NCBI GenBank assembly: GCA_963729275.1
Contig: CAVSNH010000004.1
Coordinates: 186,001-250,000 of the forward strand
DNA length: 64,000 nucleotides
Reading direction: 5' to 3'
DNA from: CAVSNH01 sp963729275
Lineage (GTDB): Bacteria; Actinomycetota; Acidimicrobiia; Acidimicrobiales; RAAP-2
Part shown: piece by piece, positions 8,423-16,475 of the stretch
How the letters are laid out: each line of letters starts with the position of its first letter
Position numbering within the stretch: position 1 is the first letter of the stretch
Program-made: the position numbers and the translations under genes
Notes under the pieces: generated by a model
Databases searched by the model: none
The model's input: only the letters and a program-made list of their open reading frames with translations
Told to the model about the DNA's origin: nothing

Positions 8423-8968
8423 GTGGCCGCCCTGCTCCTGGTTGCCCTGTCGGTCGGCCTGGACAACTTTGGCGCCGCAACTGCCCTGGGCGTCTCGGGC
8501 GTCGACTCGAATCTCCGCATTCGAGTGGCCCTCGTCTTCGGACTGTTCGAAGGGGCCATGCCCGTCGTCGGGCTTCTCCTCGGGCATTCCCTGGCTCGGT
8601 ACCTCGGATCAGCGGCGACACCCGTGGCAGGCGCCATCCTCGCCCTCGCCGGCTGCTACGCGATCGTCTCCGAGATCGTGAGCCCGAAGGAAACGGCACC
8701 CAAGAATCCCCACCCGGGCACCCTTCGGCTGATGGCCATCGGCGCTGCACTCAGCATCGACAACGCCGTCATCGGCTTCGCCCTCGGCACCTATCACGTG
8801 AGTCTCCTCACTGCTGCCGTCACCATCTCGGTCATCAGCGTCGCCCTGTCGCTGCTCGGTCTGGAGATCGGCGGGCGACTGGGCGGACGTTTGGGAACGC
8901 GGAGCCAGCTCGTGGGCGGTGCGGTGCTGGTCCTCGTCGGAGTTGCCGTCGGATCCGGACTGCTCTAA
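8423..8968 (+). CDS. mntP: MntP-type manganese efflux pump
   Basis: This 181-residue membrane protein has six predicted helices in two repeated halves. The paired Asp-containing motifs of MntP are present: SVGLDNFGAATALG in helix 1 and ALSIDNAVIGFALG in helix 4. Family members export Mn2+ and are often controlled by Mn riboswitches or MntR, neither of which I see here. Earlier in-frame starts (ATG 8300, GTG 8375) would add a charged, proline-rich extension before the first helix; GTG 8423 gives the family-typical short N-terminus and has a TANNNT box 7 nt upstream. Confidence 0.85.
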   Translation: MAALLLVALSVGLDNFGAATALGVSGVDSNLRIRVALVFGLFEGAMPVVGLLLGHSLARYLGSAATPVAGAILALAGCYAIVSEIVSPKETAPKNPHPGTLRLMAIGAALSIDNAVIGFALGTYHVSLLTAAVTISVISVALSLLGLEIGGRLGGRLGTRSQLVGGAVLVLVGVAVGSGLL

Positions 8969-9120
8969 ACGCCGCGACGATTGCCCGCCGGACACCACGT
9001 CACTCACCCGAGACCGCACGGCAAGTCCACCTCCCCATGCGAAAAGGCACCCTCCACTGACTCGCCCGGTGCAACCGGCGCGCTGGCATGGTCGGAAGAT
9101 CACTACCAAGATTCACAGCC

Positions 9121-9175
9121 ATCGGCTCGTGACCATCGGCTCGTGACCATCGGCTCGTGACCATCGGCTCGTGAC
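9121..9175. repeat. four tandem copies of a 14-bp unit
   Basis: Unit ATCGGCTCGTGACC repeated four times with only the last base of the last copy changed. It lies in the 224-nt gap between mntP and the DUF1003-like gene, ending 4 nt before the ribosome site of the latter. The rest of that gap shows no other recognisable signal. Confidence 0.85.
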
Positions 9176-9192
9176 TAGCAAGGAGTGCATGC

Positions 9193-9672
9193 ATGCCCGA
9201 CTCCCCCATCTACGCCTACCTTCCCCATCCACGAACCCAGGGCAAGTTCGGGGATCCGGTCCAGGGCCCGGTGAAGGTCGCCGAACAGTTCCCTCACGGG
9301 AGCGCGGCGGCCAGATTCAACTCTTGGTTCGCGGTCAAGGTCACCAGGGGAGTCGGGACCATGTGGTGCGCGTACCTCTTCGCGGCCGTGGCCTGTGTGA
9401 GCCTTCCCGCTGCCATCCGCTCCCACAGCGCTGTCGTCCTTGTCTCCTGGATCTCCCAGACGTTCCTCCAACTCGTGCTGCTGTCGGTGGTCATCGTCGG
9501 TCAGAACTTGCTCGCTTCAGCAGCTGACAAGCGATCCGAGGAGACGTACATGGATGCCGACGCAGTGCTCCACGAGTCGGTGAAGCTCCAGGATCACCTC
9601 CTGGCTCAGGACACGGTGCTCAGGACGATGGTCGAGAGGTTGTCGGGGGTCGAGGCGCGCCTGACATCGTGA
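9193..9672 (+). CDS. DUF1003-like small membrane protein
   Basis: This is a 159-residue protein with two transmembrane helices at about 57-75 and 82-105, separated by a very short loop, and a C-terminal amphipathic helix (DAVLHESVKLQDHLLAQDTV). The arrangement and the segment VGQNLLASAADKRSEETY resemble the DUF1003 family, whose function is unknown. ATG 9193 follows AAGGAG (9179-9184) by 8 nt. It stands alone, downstream of the 14-bp tandem repeat and convergent with recG. Confidence 0.7.
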   Translation: MPDSPIYAYLPHPRTQGKFGDPVQGPVKVAEQFPHGSAAARFNSWFAVKVTRGVGTMWCAYLFAAVACVSLPAAIRSHSAVVLVSWISQTFLQLVLLSVVIVGQNLLASAADKRSEETYMDADAVLHESVKLQDHLLAQDTVLRTMVERLSGVEARLTS

Positions 9673-9725
9673 AGCCCACCCGACGACGCAAGAGACGTGA
9701 GAAGTAACCGGCACGCGCCGCGCGA

Positions 9726-11942
9726 TCAGCTCTTGAACAGGAACTCGGCCTCTTCCTCGTCGATGAACACCGAGAGGTCGTCCAGCATCAGCGGGTGACT
9801 GGCCAGGGTCGGGTCCTCGGCGGCCAGCTCCTCGGCCACCGCTCGGGCCCGGGTCACGAGGTCCCGGTCGGTCGTGAGCCGGGCAAGCTTGAGGTCACTG
9901 CGTCCCTTCTGACGAGCTCCGAGGATGGTTCCTTCGCCCCGCAGCTCCAGATCCACGTCGGCCAGCTCGAAGCCGTCGGTCGTGCGCTCGAGGGCGGACA
10001 GGCGCGTTTCCGCCTCGGTGGTGTCACTGTCGGAGAGCAAATAGCACCACGACGGCGCCGATCCGCGCCCGACCCGGCCGCGCAGCTGGTGCAGCTGGGC
10101 AATGCCGAAGCGATCGGCGTCCTCGATGACCATCACGGTGGCATCGGGAACGTCCACTCCCACCTCGATGACCGTGGTCGCCACCAGCACGTCGAGCTCG
10201 CCGGAGCGGAAACTGTCCATCGTCTCGTCGCGCTGGGCCGACTTGATCTGCCCGTGCAGGATGCCGACCCTTAGTCCGCTGAGCTCATTCGCCATCAAAC
10301 GCTCGGCTTCGGAGGTGACCGACCGAGCCTGGACACGCTCCGAGCCCTCGACCAACGGACAGACGACGAAGGCGCGGTGGCCGGCCGACACCTCGTTTCG
10401 GACGCGGTCCCATGCAGCCTGGGGATCCTCACCCGGGCGAACCCATGCCGTTTCGATGGGCTGGCGCCCAGGTGGGAGCTCATCGACCACCGTCATGTCG
10501 AGGTCGCCGAAGACGACCATGGCCGCCGTCCGGGGAATGGGAGTGGCCGTCATGACCAAGAGGTCGGGATCTCCGCCGGCTGGCCCGGGGGCGCCTTTGT
10601 CCCGGAGCTGGGCTCGCTGCTCGACTCCGAACCGGTGCTGCTCGTCGATCACGGCGACGCCCAACGACTGGAAGGTCACGTCTTCGGTGAGCAGTGCATG
10701 GGTGCCGATCACCAGGTCGACCGACCCATCGGCCAACCCGTCCACGATCGACGTACGTTCCGTCCCGGTCGTCCGGCTGGTGAGGAGCGCGACGCGCAAC
10801 GGCCGGGTCCCGGCCAATGTCCGGTCGTCGACCACCTCGAGGTTGCGGAGCAAGGCGCGCACCTGCGTGGCGTGCTGCTCGGCCAGGACCTCGGTCGGCG
10901 CCATCAGCGCGCCCTGTCGGCCTTCCTCGACGGCCACCAGCATCGCCCACACGGCCACCACCGTCTTGCCCGATCCGACGTCACCCTGGAGAAGCCGGTG
11001 CATGGGCAGCGGCCGAGCCAGATCACGGCCGATGGTCTCGATGGCTCGCTGCTGAGCGCCGGTCAACGCGAAAGGTAGCTGGGCAACGAACCGATCGGCG
11101 ACGGTCGGGGCGCCATCGGCGCGAGCGATCGCATGGCGAATGCCGCGGGAGTCCGCCTGCAGGCGGTGCTGGCGCAGCACGAGCGCCAGCTGCAGACGGA
11201 GCAGCTCGTCGAAGGCCAGGCGGCGACGTGCGGGCTCGACCGAGGCCATCTCCGTTGGCCGGTGGATGTCATTGAAGGCGACCGTGCGATCGACCATCCC
11301 CAGGCTCTGGCGGCGGCCGTCGGCTAGGGGGTCGGCCAGGGCACCGGCACGGTCGAGGGCCTCATGCACGAACCTGCTGATCCGGGCCGACGTCAGGTTG
11401 GCCTTCTCGCTGAGCGGATACACCGGGAAGATCCGACCCGTGCGGGGCTCGTCCACCTGGTCCCGGTCGTCCGCGCTGCGCAAGACGTCGACCACCGGGC
11501 TCACCATCTGAAGAGCCCCCCGGAAGGACCCGACGGTCCCGAACAGCAAGGCCAGCGTGCCCACGGGGAGCTGTCGGGCCCGCCAGGTCTGATTGAAGAA
11601 CACCACCGACAACCGCCCGCTCTCGTCGGCGACGACCAGCTCGACCCGGGCCGGTGGACGGCGTCCGCGACCCTGCCGGCGGACCGGAGGCTGGGAAACC
11701 CGGGCCACCTCGGCCAGCACCGACGCCCGGTCCCCCTCCCGCAGCTCGGCAATGGAGGCAAGCCGGGTCCCGTCTATGTACCGGCGCGGGTAGTCGCACA
11801 CCAGGTCGAGAACGGACTCGATGCCCAGCGCCCCGAGCTCCTTCGCCGCCGTGGTCCCCACCCCGGTGAGCACCGAGACCTCGAGCGCGGCCAGCTGCCC
11901 GATGCGCCGGCCCTCCCCGGCGGACGAGGCGGGACGAGTCAC
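9726..11942 (-). CDS. recG: ATP-dependent DNA helicase RecG
   Basis: Remodels stalled replication forks and Holliday junctions. The 738-residue protein has an N-terminal wedge/OB segment (RASVLAEVARVSQPPV), helicase motifs LLQGDVGSGKT (Walker A), VIDEQHRFG (DEQH box), MTATPIPRTAAM and the C-terminal QLHQLRGRVGRG. The GTG start at 11942 overlaps the fakA stop as GTGA, so the two genes are coupled; the open frame upstream is an antisense-free extension inside fakA and is rejected. The order rpmB-fakA-recG is common in actinobacteria. Confidence 0.96.
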   Translation of the reverse strand: MTRPASSAGEGRRIGQLAALEVSVLTGVGTTAAKELGALGIESVLDLVCDYPRRYIDGTRLASIAELREGDRASVLAEVARVSQPPVRRQGRGRRPPARVELVVADESGRLSVVFFNQTWRARQLPVGTLALLFGTVGSFRGALQMVSPVVDVLRSADDRDQVDEPRTGRIFPVYPLSEKANLTSARISRFVHEALDRAGALADPLADGRRQSLGMVDRTVAFNDIHRPTEMASVEPARRRLAFDELLRLQLALVLRQHRLQADSRGIRHAIARADGAPTVADRFVAQLPFALTGAQQRAIETIGRDLARPLPMHRLLQGDVGSGKTVVAVWAMLVAVEEGRQGALMAPTEVLAEQHATQVRALLRNLEVVDDRTLAGTRPLRVALLTSRTTGTERTSIVDGLADGSVDLVIGTHALLTEDVTFQSLGVAVIDEQHRFGVEQRAQLRDKGAPGPAGGDPDLLVMTATPIPRTAAMVVFGDLDMTVVDELPPGRQPIETAWVRPGEDPQAAWDRVRNEVSAGHRAFVVCPLVEGSERVQARSVTSEAERLMANELSGLRVGILHGQIKSAQRDETMDSFRSGELDVLVATTVIEVGVDVPDATVMVIEDADRFGIAQLHQLRGRVGRGSAPSWCYLLSDSDTTEAETRLSALERTTDGFELADVDLELRGEGTILGARQKGRSDLKLARLTTDRDLVTRARAVAEELAAEDPTLASHPLMLDDLSVFIDEEEAEFLFKS

Positions 11943-13618
11943 TCGATAGAGAAGAGGTACGGGTAGAGGGGCTGACCGCCGTGGTGGACCTCGGTCTCGA
12001 CCTCGGGTCGCTTCTCCCGCAACCACTCGGTGATGCGCCGCGTGGTCGCCGGCCCCGACTCCTCACCCTCGATGATGGTGACCAGATCGTGGTCGTCGGT
12101 CACCAGCGCCTCAAGGAGGGCGCAGGCCGCCTCCCCGAGCGAGCTGTTCACCACCTCGATCCCCTGGCGACTGAGCCCGAGCCAGTCGCCGCGGGCAATG
12201 GGTCCCGCCGTGCTCTCGGCGTCGCGCACGGCCCGGGTGATCTCACCGGCCACCACCCGTTGGGCCGAGGCCTCCATGGCCGCGGCGTTCGAGGCGCCGT
12301 CGGCCTCCGGGTCGTAGGCCAGAAGGGCGGCGAATCCCTCGGCCACCGACTCGGTCGGGATGACCCATACCGGCTTGTGGGCGAGCTCGCTGACCCGATC
12401 GGCCACTGGCCGGATATTGCCGTTGTTGGGCAACAGCACGACTTCGTTCGAACCCAAGGCGTCGACCGCCTCGACCAGCTCGGCCACCGATGGGTTCATG
12501 GTCTGGCCCCCGGCGATGAGGCCTTCGACCCCGAGGGACCGGAAGATGCGGGCGATGCCGTCGCCGCTGGCTACGGCGACCACGCCGGTAGCCGGTGCCG
12601 GCCCGGGCCGCCTCTCGGCCGGGCCGCTCCCGGCGGTCAGGGCCGCTTCACGAACCCACCGCTCCTCCTCGACCTCCTCGAGCAGGTCCGTCACCCGGAT
12701 GTTGCGGGGGCGCCCGGCGTCCATGGACGCCTCGAGGGCGGCCCCGATGTCATCGGTGTGAATGTGGCAATTCCAGAGGCCGTCCCCGCCGACCACGACG
12801 ATGGAGTCGCCCAGGCCGGCCCAGACCTCCTTGAACGAGGGAATGGTCTCGTCCGGCGCCTCGAGCAGGTACATGACCTCGTAGCGGGGGCCCGACAACC
12901 CCTCCCGGGCCGGATCGGCCCGGCGGTCGGCACCGGAACGATTGTCGGGGACGGTGGCCACGGTGGCCACGGGAGGCTCGGGCATGGGCCGGTCGTCGAG
13001 AACGTGCAGGAGGGCGTCGAAGAGGAGGACGTATCCCGCTCCCCCAGCGTCGACCACCCCCGCCTCCTCGAGCACTGGCAGGAGGGACGGGGTCCGGGCC
13101 AAGGCCTCGCCGGCACCGGCGCGAGCCGCCTCGGCCACTTCGAGAAGGGACTGACCCGCCGCCGCGGCGCGGCTCGCCCCTTCGGCGGCGCCCGTGGCCA
13201 CCGTGAGGATGGTGCCCTCGACCGGGCGCATCACGGCCTTTCGAGCGAGCTCATCGGCGATCACCAGGATCCGAGCAAGATCCTGGCCGTCGGCCGAGCC
13301 GGTTGGCGTGCCGCGATCGAGCCCGTCGGCGAAACCCCGCAACAGCTGGGAGAGGATGACGCCGGAGTTGCCCCGGGCGCCCATGAGCGACCCATGGGTG
13401 ACGGCTCGGCAGACGTCGTGGAGGTCGGGCTCGTCCTCCAGGTCGCCCAGCTCGGCGACGACGCTCTCCATGGTCAAGGCCATGTTGGTCCCGGTGTCGC
13501 CATCAGGCACCGGGTAGACGTTGAGGCGGTTGATGATCTCCTGGTGGGCCCGGAGCCCGTCCCGAAATGTGCTCATCAAACGGCAGACGTCTGCCGCACC
13601 GAGTGACTGTCGGACCAC
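11939..13618 (-). CDS. fakA: DhaL-type fatty acid kinase subunit FakA
   Basis: This 559-residue DAK1/YloV family protein is known in Firmicutes as FakA, the ATP-binding subunit that phosphorylates fatty acids bound by FakB. The DhaL domain is at the N-terminus with the nucleotide/Mg2+ motif NRLNVYPVPDGDTGTNMAL and GARGNSGVILSQLLRG; a middle domain and a C-terminal domain (VVLLPNNGNIRPVAD) complete the usual three-part layout. GTG 13618 lies 6 nt after TAGCAT, so the mRNA is probably leaderless. Its product class would feed acyl-phosphate to PlsX, encoded 9 kb away. No FakB gene is seen in the window. Confidence 0.88.
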   Translation of the reverse strand: MVRQSLGAADVCRLMSTFRDGLRAHQEIINRLNVYPVPDGDTGTNMALTMESVVAELGDLEDEPDLHDVCRAVTHGSLMGARGNSGVILSQLLRGFADGLDRGTPTGSADGQDLARILVIADELARKAVMRPVEGTILTVATGAAEGASRAAAAGQSLLEVAEAARAGAGEALARTPSLLPVLEEAGVVDAGGAGYVLLFDALLHVLDDRPMPEPPVATVATVPDNRSGADRRADPAREGLSGPRYEVMYLLEAPDETIPSFKEVWAGLGDSIVVVGGDGLWNCHIHTDDIGAALEASMDAGRPRNIRVTDLLEEVEEERWVREAALTAGSGPAERRPGPAPATGVVAVASGDGIARIFRSLGVEGLIAGGQTMNPSVAELVEAVDALGSNEVVLLPNNGNIRPVADRVSELAHKPVWVIPTESVAEGFAALLAYDPEADGASNAAAMEASAQRVVAGEITRAVRDAESTAGPIARGDWLGLSRQGIEVVNSSLGEAACALLEALVTDDHDLVTIIEGEESGPATTRRITEWLREKRPEVETEVHHGGQPLYPYLFSIE

Positions 13619-13624
13619 GAGACG

Positions 13625-13634
13625 ATGCTAACCT
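13625..13634. promoter_or_regulatory. bidirectional promoter: overlapping -10 boxes
   Basis: The ten bases ATGCTAACCT contain TAACCT for rpmB on the forward strand (13629-13634) and TAGCAT for fakA on the reverse strand (13630-13625), sharing the central TA. The fakA box is 6 nt from its GTG; the rpmB box leaves a leader of about 35 nt with its own ribosome site. Confidence 0.5.
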
Positions 13635-13675
13635 TTTGCCCTGCTCAGGAATCTCTTGGAAGGATCTGGCGCGTC

Positions 13676-13885
13676 ATGGCAGCGGTGTGCGACATCTGCG
13701 GCAAAAGGCCGTCGTTCGGTATGAACATCAGCCACTCGCACCGCCGGACCAAGCGGCGCTGGGATCCCAACATCCAGCGGGTCCGGGCAGTCGTCGGCGG
13801 GGTTCCGAAACGCGTCAACGCCTGCACCTCCTGCATCAGGTCCGGCAAGGTCGTCAAGCGACCGGCGCGGACCCTTCCTTCCTGA
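13676..13885 (+). CDS. rpmB: 50S ribosomal protein bL28
   Basis: This is a 69-residue protein starting MAAVCDICGKRPSFGMN, the L28 signature, with SHRRTKRRWDPNIQRV and a C-terminal CTSC. The two CxxC motifs (CDIC, CTSC) mark a zinc-binding form. ATG 13676 follows GGAAGGA (about 13657-13663). It is divergent from fakA-recG and is the last conserved core gene before the accessory efflux block. Confidence 0.95.
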   Translation: MAAVCDICGKRPSFGMNISHSHRRTKRRWDPNIQRVRAVVGGVPKRVNACTSCIRSGKVVKRPARTLPS

Positions 13886-14024
13886 GTCCACCGCACTCCC
13901 ACCGCTCCTCCCTCCCGAGTCCCTGACTCCGCCCGGAGGCCATAGGACCCGGGGCCGCGTACCCGCCGATGGCCGGGCTCTACCGTCCAACGCCGCCCTC
14001 GGCGCCCGTCGAGGAGTGCCGCCG

Positions 14025-14104
14025 GCGATCCGGCGATCCTGCGATCCGGCGATCCGGCGATCCAGCGACCCGGCGGCACGGCGCCCTGGGCACGGCGCCC
14101 TGGG
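14025..14104. repeat. two adjacent short tandem repeats
   Basis: Six 8-bp units close to GCGATCCG (14025-14072; variants differ by one or two bases) are followed by two exact copies of CACGGCGCCCTGGG (14077-14090 and 14091-14104). Confidence 0.85.
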
Positions 14105-14216
14105 CTCGTCGATGGACCAGGGGCGGACCCGCTTGGGTCACCCGGGCTGATGCAGCGGCCCCGGCGAGCCATGGTGTGGCCTTGTGACCAGGGCCGTCCT
14201 CTGGGTTCCAAGGAAA

Positions 14217-14245
14217 TTCTCAGAAAACTCTGCGTTCATTCTTAG
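14217..14245 (+). promoter_or_regulatory. operator: three direct repeats with 11-bp phasing
   Basis: TTCTCAG at 14217, CTCTGCG at 14228 and TTCTTAG at 14239 are spaced exactly 11 bp apart, as expected for an OmpR/PhoB-class response regulator binding one face of the helix. The same element occurs upstream of the response regulator gene at 23347-23364. TTTGAT near 14256 could be the -10 box, placing the repeats at the -35 region as for an activator. Confidence 0.6.
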
Positions 14246-14328
14246 ATGCCTGGAGTTTGATGGGCTCGTCGACCGAGGCCGTCGGCAGAGAGCGCGTCGA
14301 TGCTCGGCGCGACCGGAGGTGAGTGGAC

Positions 14329-15684
14329 GTGAAAGGACGAGGACGAGGACGAATCACCGCTCGCCGTATCGGGGTGGGTGTGGTTGTCCTGCTCCTCGCT
14401 GGCGCAGGCATCGGCACATGGCTCGCCACGCGGTCAGGACCTGCCAGTGCGGCAGCCACCTCACAAGCCGAGACGGTCAGTCTCGGCACCATCACCCAGA
14501 CCGTCTCGGCGACCGGCACGATCGCCCCTGCCAACCAGGCCAACGTGTCCTTCGGCGTCTCCGGCCGGGTCAACGACGTCGACGTGACCACCGGACAGCA
14601 AGTTGCCGCCGGCCAGACCCTCGCCACCGTCGATGCCACCTCCCTCTGGGCCACCTACGCCCAGGACCAGGCGACGCTCACGAGCGACCAGGCCAAAGTC
14701 ACGAGCGACCAGGCCGCCAACGCCACGAGCGCCCAGATCGCCGCGGACGAGGCGGCCGTGACCTCGTCCCAGGCGCAGCTGGACAGCTCCGAGGCGGCAC
14801 TGGCCGATGCAACACTCACCGCGCCCATCGCCGGAACGGTCACGGTCGTCAATGTGGCCGTCGGTCAAGACGTCAGCGCCGGCAGCACCACCACCGGCTC
14901 CTCGTCCTCCTCGACGGGATCGACGGGATCGACGGGATCGACGGGATCGACGGGATCGACGGGAAGCTCCGGGTCGGGCTCCTCCGCCTTCGGCGATAGC
15001 GGCACCGGGTCCTCCTCGACCGGGACTGGGTCCTCCTCCAGCACCGGGTCGTCATCCAGCTCGAGCTCCTCCAGCGCCCAATTCCAGATCGTGACCACCC
15101 AGTCGTACATCGTCAACGCATCCGTCGACGACACCCAGCTGAGCCAGATCGCGGTCGGGGACCAGGCCACGATCACCCCGAGTGGCGCCACCACAAATGT
15201 GTACGGCACGGTCGGCTCCATCGGGCTCCTGGCCTCTACCAGCACCGGAGTTGCGACCTTCCCGGTCGTGATCAACGTGACCGGCAGCCCGAGCGGGATC
15301 TACTCAGGCGCCACCGCCAATGTCTCGATCATCGTGAAGGAGCTGCAGAACGTCGTCGTCGTCCCCACCATCGCCTTGCACTACAACGGGAGCTCGATCT
15401 CCGTTGACGTCGTCTCCGGAGGGTCCACCAAAGCCCAGACCGTGACCGTCGGCTCGGCTTCTGGCGCGGACACTCAGATCACGAGCGGCCTGAGCGCCGG
15501 GGAGCGCATCGAGGTTCCCGTCCTGACCTTCGCCCGGGGAGCGGGCGGAGCGGCCCGGCTCGGAGGCGCGGGGGCCGGCGGGTTCGGAGGGGGAGGCTTC
15601 GGCGGTGGTGGATTCGGTGGCGGTGGCGGCGGCTTTGGCGGCGGGGGTGGTGGATTCGGTGGCGGCGGGTTCGGTGGCGGATGA
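14329..15684 (+). CDS. membrane-fusion (HlyD/MacA-type) adaptor with Gly-rich tail
   Basis: This 451-residue adaptor protein belongs to an efflux pump. A transmembrane anchor at about 10-30 is followed by the first half-lipoyl motif (VSFGVSGRVNDVDV, GQQVAAGQTLATVD), a short alpha-hairpin of TSDQAKV-type repeats, and the second half-lipoyl (LTAPIAGTVTVVNVAVGQ). A roughly 60-residue Ser/Thr/Gly linker with perfect STG repeats precedes the beta-barrel domain. The last ~45 residues are almost only Gly and Phe (GGFGGGGFGGG). GTG 14329 is preferred over GTG 14323 because GGAGG ends 9 nt upstream. Its stop overlaps the ATPase ATG by 4 nt, so they form one operon. Confidence 0.87.
   Translation: MKGRGRGRITARRIGVGVVVLLLAGAGIGTWLATRSGPASAAATSQAETVSLGTITQTVSATGTIAPANQANVSFGVSGRVNDVDVTTGQQVAAGQTLATVDATSLWATYAQDQATLTSDQAKVTSDQAANATSAQIAADEAAVTSSQAQLDSSEAALADATLTAPIAGTVTVVNVAVGQDVSAGSTTTGSSSSSTGSTGSTGSTGSTGSTGSSGSGSSAFGDSGTGSSSTGTGSSSSTGSSSSSSSSSAQFQIVTTQSYIVNASVDDTQLSQIAVGDQATITPSGATTNVYGTVGSIGLLASTSTGVATFPVVINVTGSPSGIYSGATANVSIIVKELQNVVVVPTIALHYNGSSISVDVVSGGSTKAQTVTVGSASGADTQITSGLSAGERIEVPVLTFARGAGGAARLGGAGAGGFGGGGFGGGGFGGGGGGFGGGGGGFGGGGFGGG
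14911..14964 (+). repeat. six exact copies of a 9-bp coding repeat
   Basis: TCGACGGGA repeated six times, encoding consecutive Ser-Thr-Gly triplets in the linker of the first adaptor. Because the unit is a multiple of three, copy-number change would lengthen or shorten the linker without a frameshift. Confidence 0.9.
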
Positions 15685-16475
15685 GTGACCGCGCCGCCAC
15701 CACCACGGAGGATGACGACACCCAGCCGGTGCCGGTGGTCGACACGGGCATGTACCCGGTCGTCACCGCACCGCTCCTCGAGCTGGAGAAGGTGACCAAG
15801 CAGTACCACATGGGGACGATCGAGGTGAACGCTCTCAACGGAGTGTCACTGGCGGTCGACCAGGGTGAGTTCTGCGCGCTCATGGGACCCTCGGGATCGG
15901 GCAAGTCCACCCTCATGCACATCATCGGATGCCTGGACGTGCCCACCTCAGGTACCTACCTGCTGGCCGGCGAGGACGTCAGCGTGATGTCGGAGGCGGA
16001 CCTGGCGGACATCCGGAACCGGCGCATCGGCTTCGTCTTCCAGCAGTTCAACCTGCTCCCCTCACTCACTGCCCAACGGAATGTCGAGCTTCCGTTGGCC
16101 TACGCCGGAATCGACCGGGCCGACCGACGGCCGCGGGCCGAGCGGGCGCTCGCTCGCGTCGGGCTCGAGGACCGCAAGAGCCACCGTCCGGGAGAGCTGT
16201 CGGGTGGGCAGCAGCAACGGGTGGCCATCGCCCGGGCCCTCGTAAGCGAGCCGGATCTCATCCTGGCCGACGAGCCCACGGGCAACCTCGACTCCGCGGC
16301 GGCGCGCGAGATCCTCGATCTCCTCTCCGAGCTCCATGCGTCGGGGCGGACCGTCGTCCTCATCACCCACGATGCCGGCGTGGCCGAGAGCGCGGATCGC
16401 GTCATCCACATCCTCGACGGAAACATCCTGTCCGACGAGACCCGGCGGCCCGTGACGACCGGGGTATCCCGATGA
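15681..16475 (+). CDS. MacB/LolD-type ABC transporter ATPase
   Basis: This is a 264-residue ATP-binding subunit. It has Walker A GPSGSGKST, Q-loop FVFQQFNLLPSLT, signature LSGGQQQR, Walker B LILADEPTGNLDS and the switch His in VLITHDAG, all as in the MacB/LolD/FtsE group that powers mechanotransmission-type exporters. The first ~30 residues are an extra Thr/Asp-rich extension before LELEKVTKQYHMG. ATG overlaps the adaptor stop and its own stop overlaps the permease ATG, both as ATGA, showing tight coupling of three subunits. Confidence 0.95.
   Translation: MSDRAATTTEDDDTQPVPVVDTGMYPVVTAPLLELEKVTKQYHMGTIEVNALNGVSLAVDQGEFCALMGPSGSGKSTLMHIIGCLDVPTSGTYLLAGEDVSVMSEADLADIRNRRIGFVFQQFNLLPSLTAQRNVELPLAYAGIDRADRRPRAERALARVGLEDRKSHRPGELSGGQQQRVAIARALVSEPDLILADEPTGNLDSAAAREILDLLSELHASGRTVVLITHDAGVAESADRVIHILDGNILSDETRRPVTTGVSR

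Larger units (their letters stand above)
13886..14328. other. 443-nt intergenic region with repeats and an operator
   Basis: No credible gene. From left to right: a GC-rich stretch after rpmB, six copies of an 8-bp unit (14025-14072), two copies of a 14-bp unit (14077-14104), a locally AT-rich stretch carrying three phased direct repeats (14217-14245), and the ribosome site GGAGG (14315-14319) for the efflux operon. Confidence 0.7.

Noticed and set aside
11943..12026. 28-residue N-terminal extension of RecG
   Set aside because: It lies inside fakA; the GTGA overlap at 11942 is the typical coupled start.
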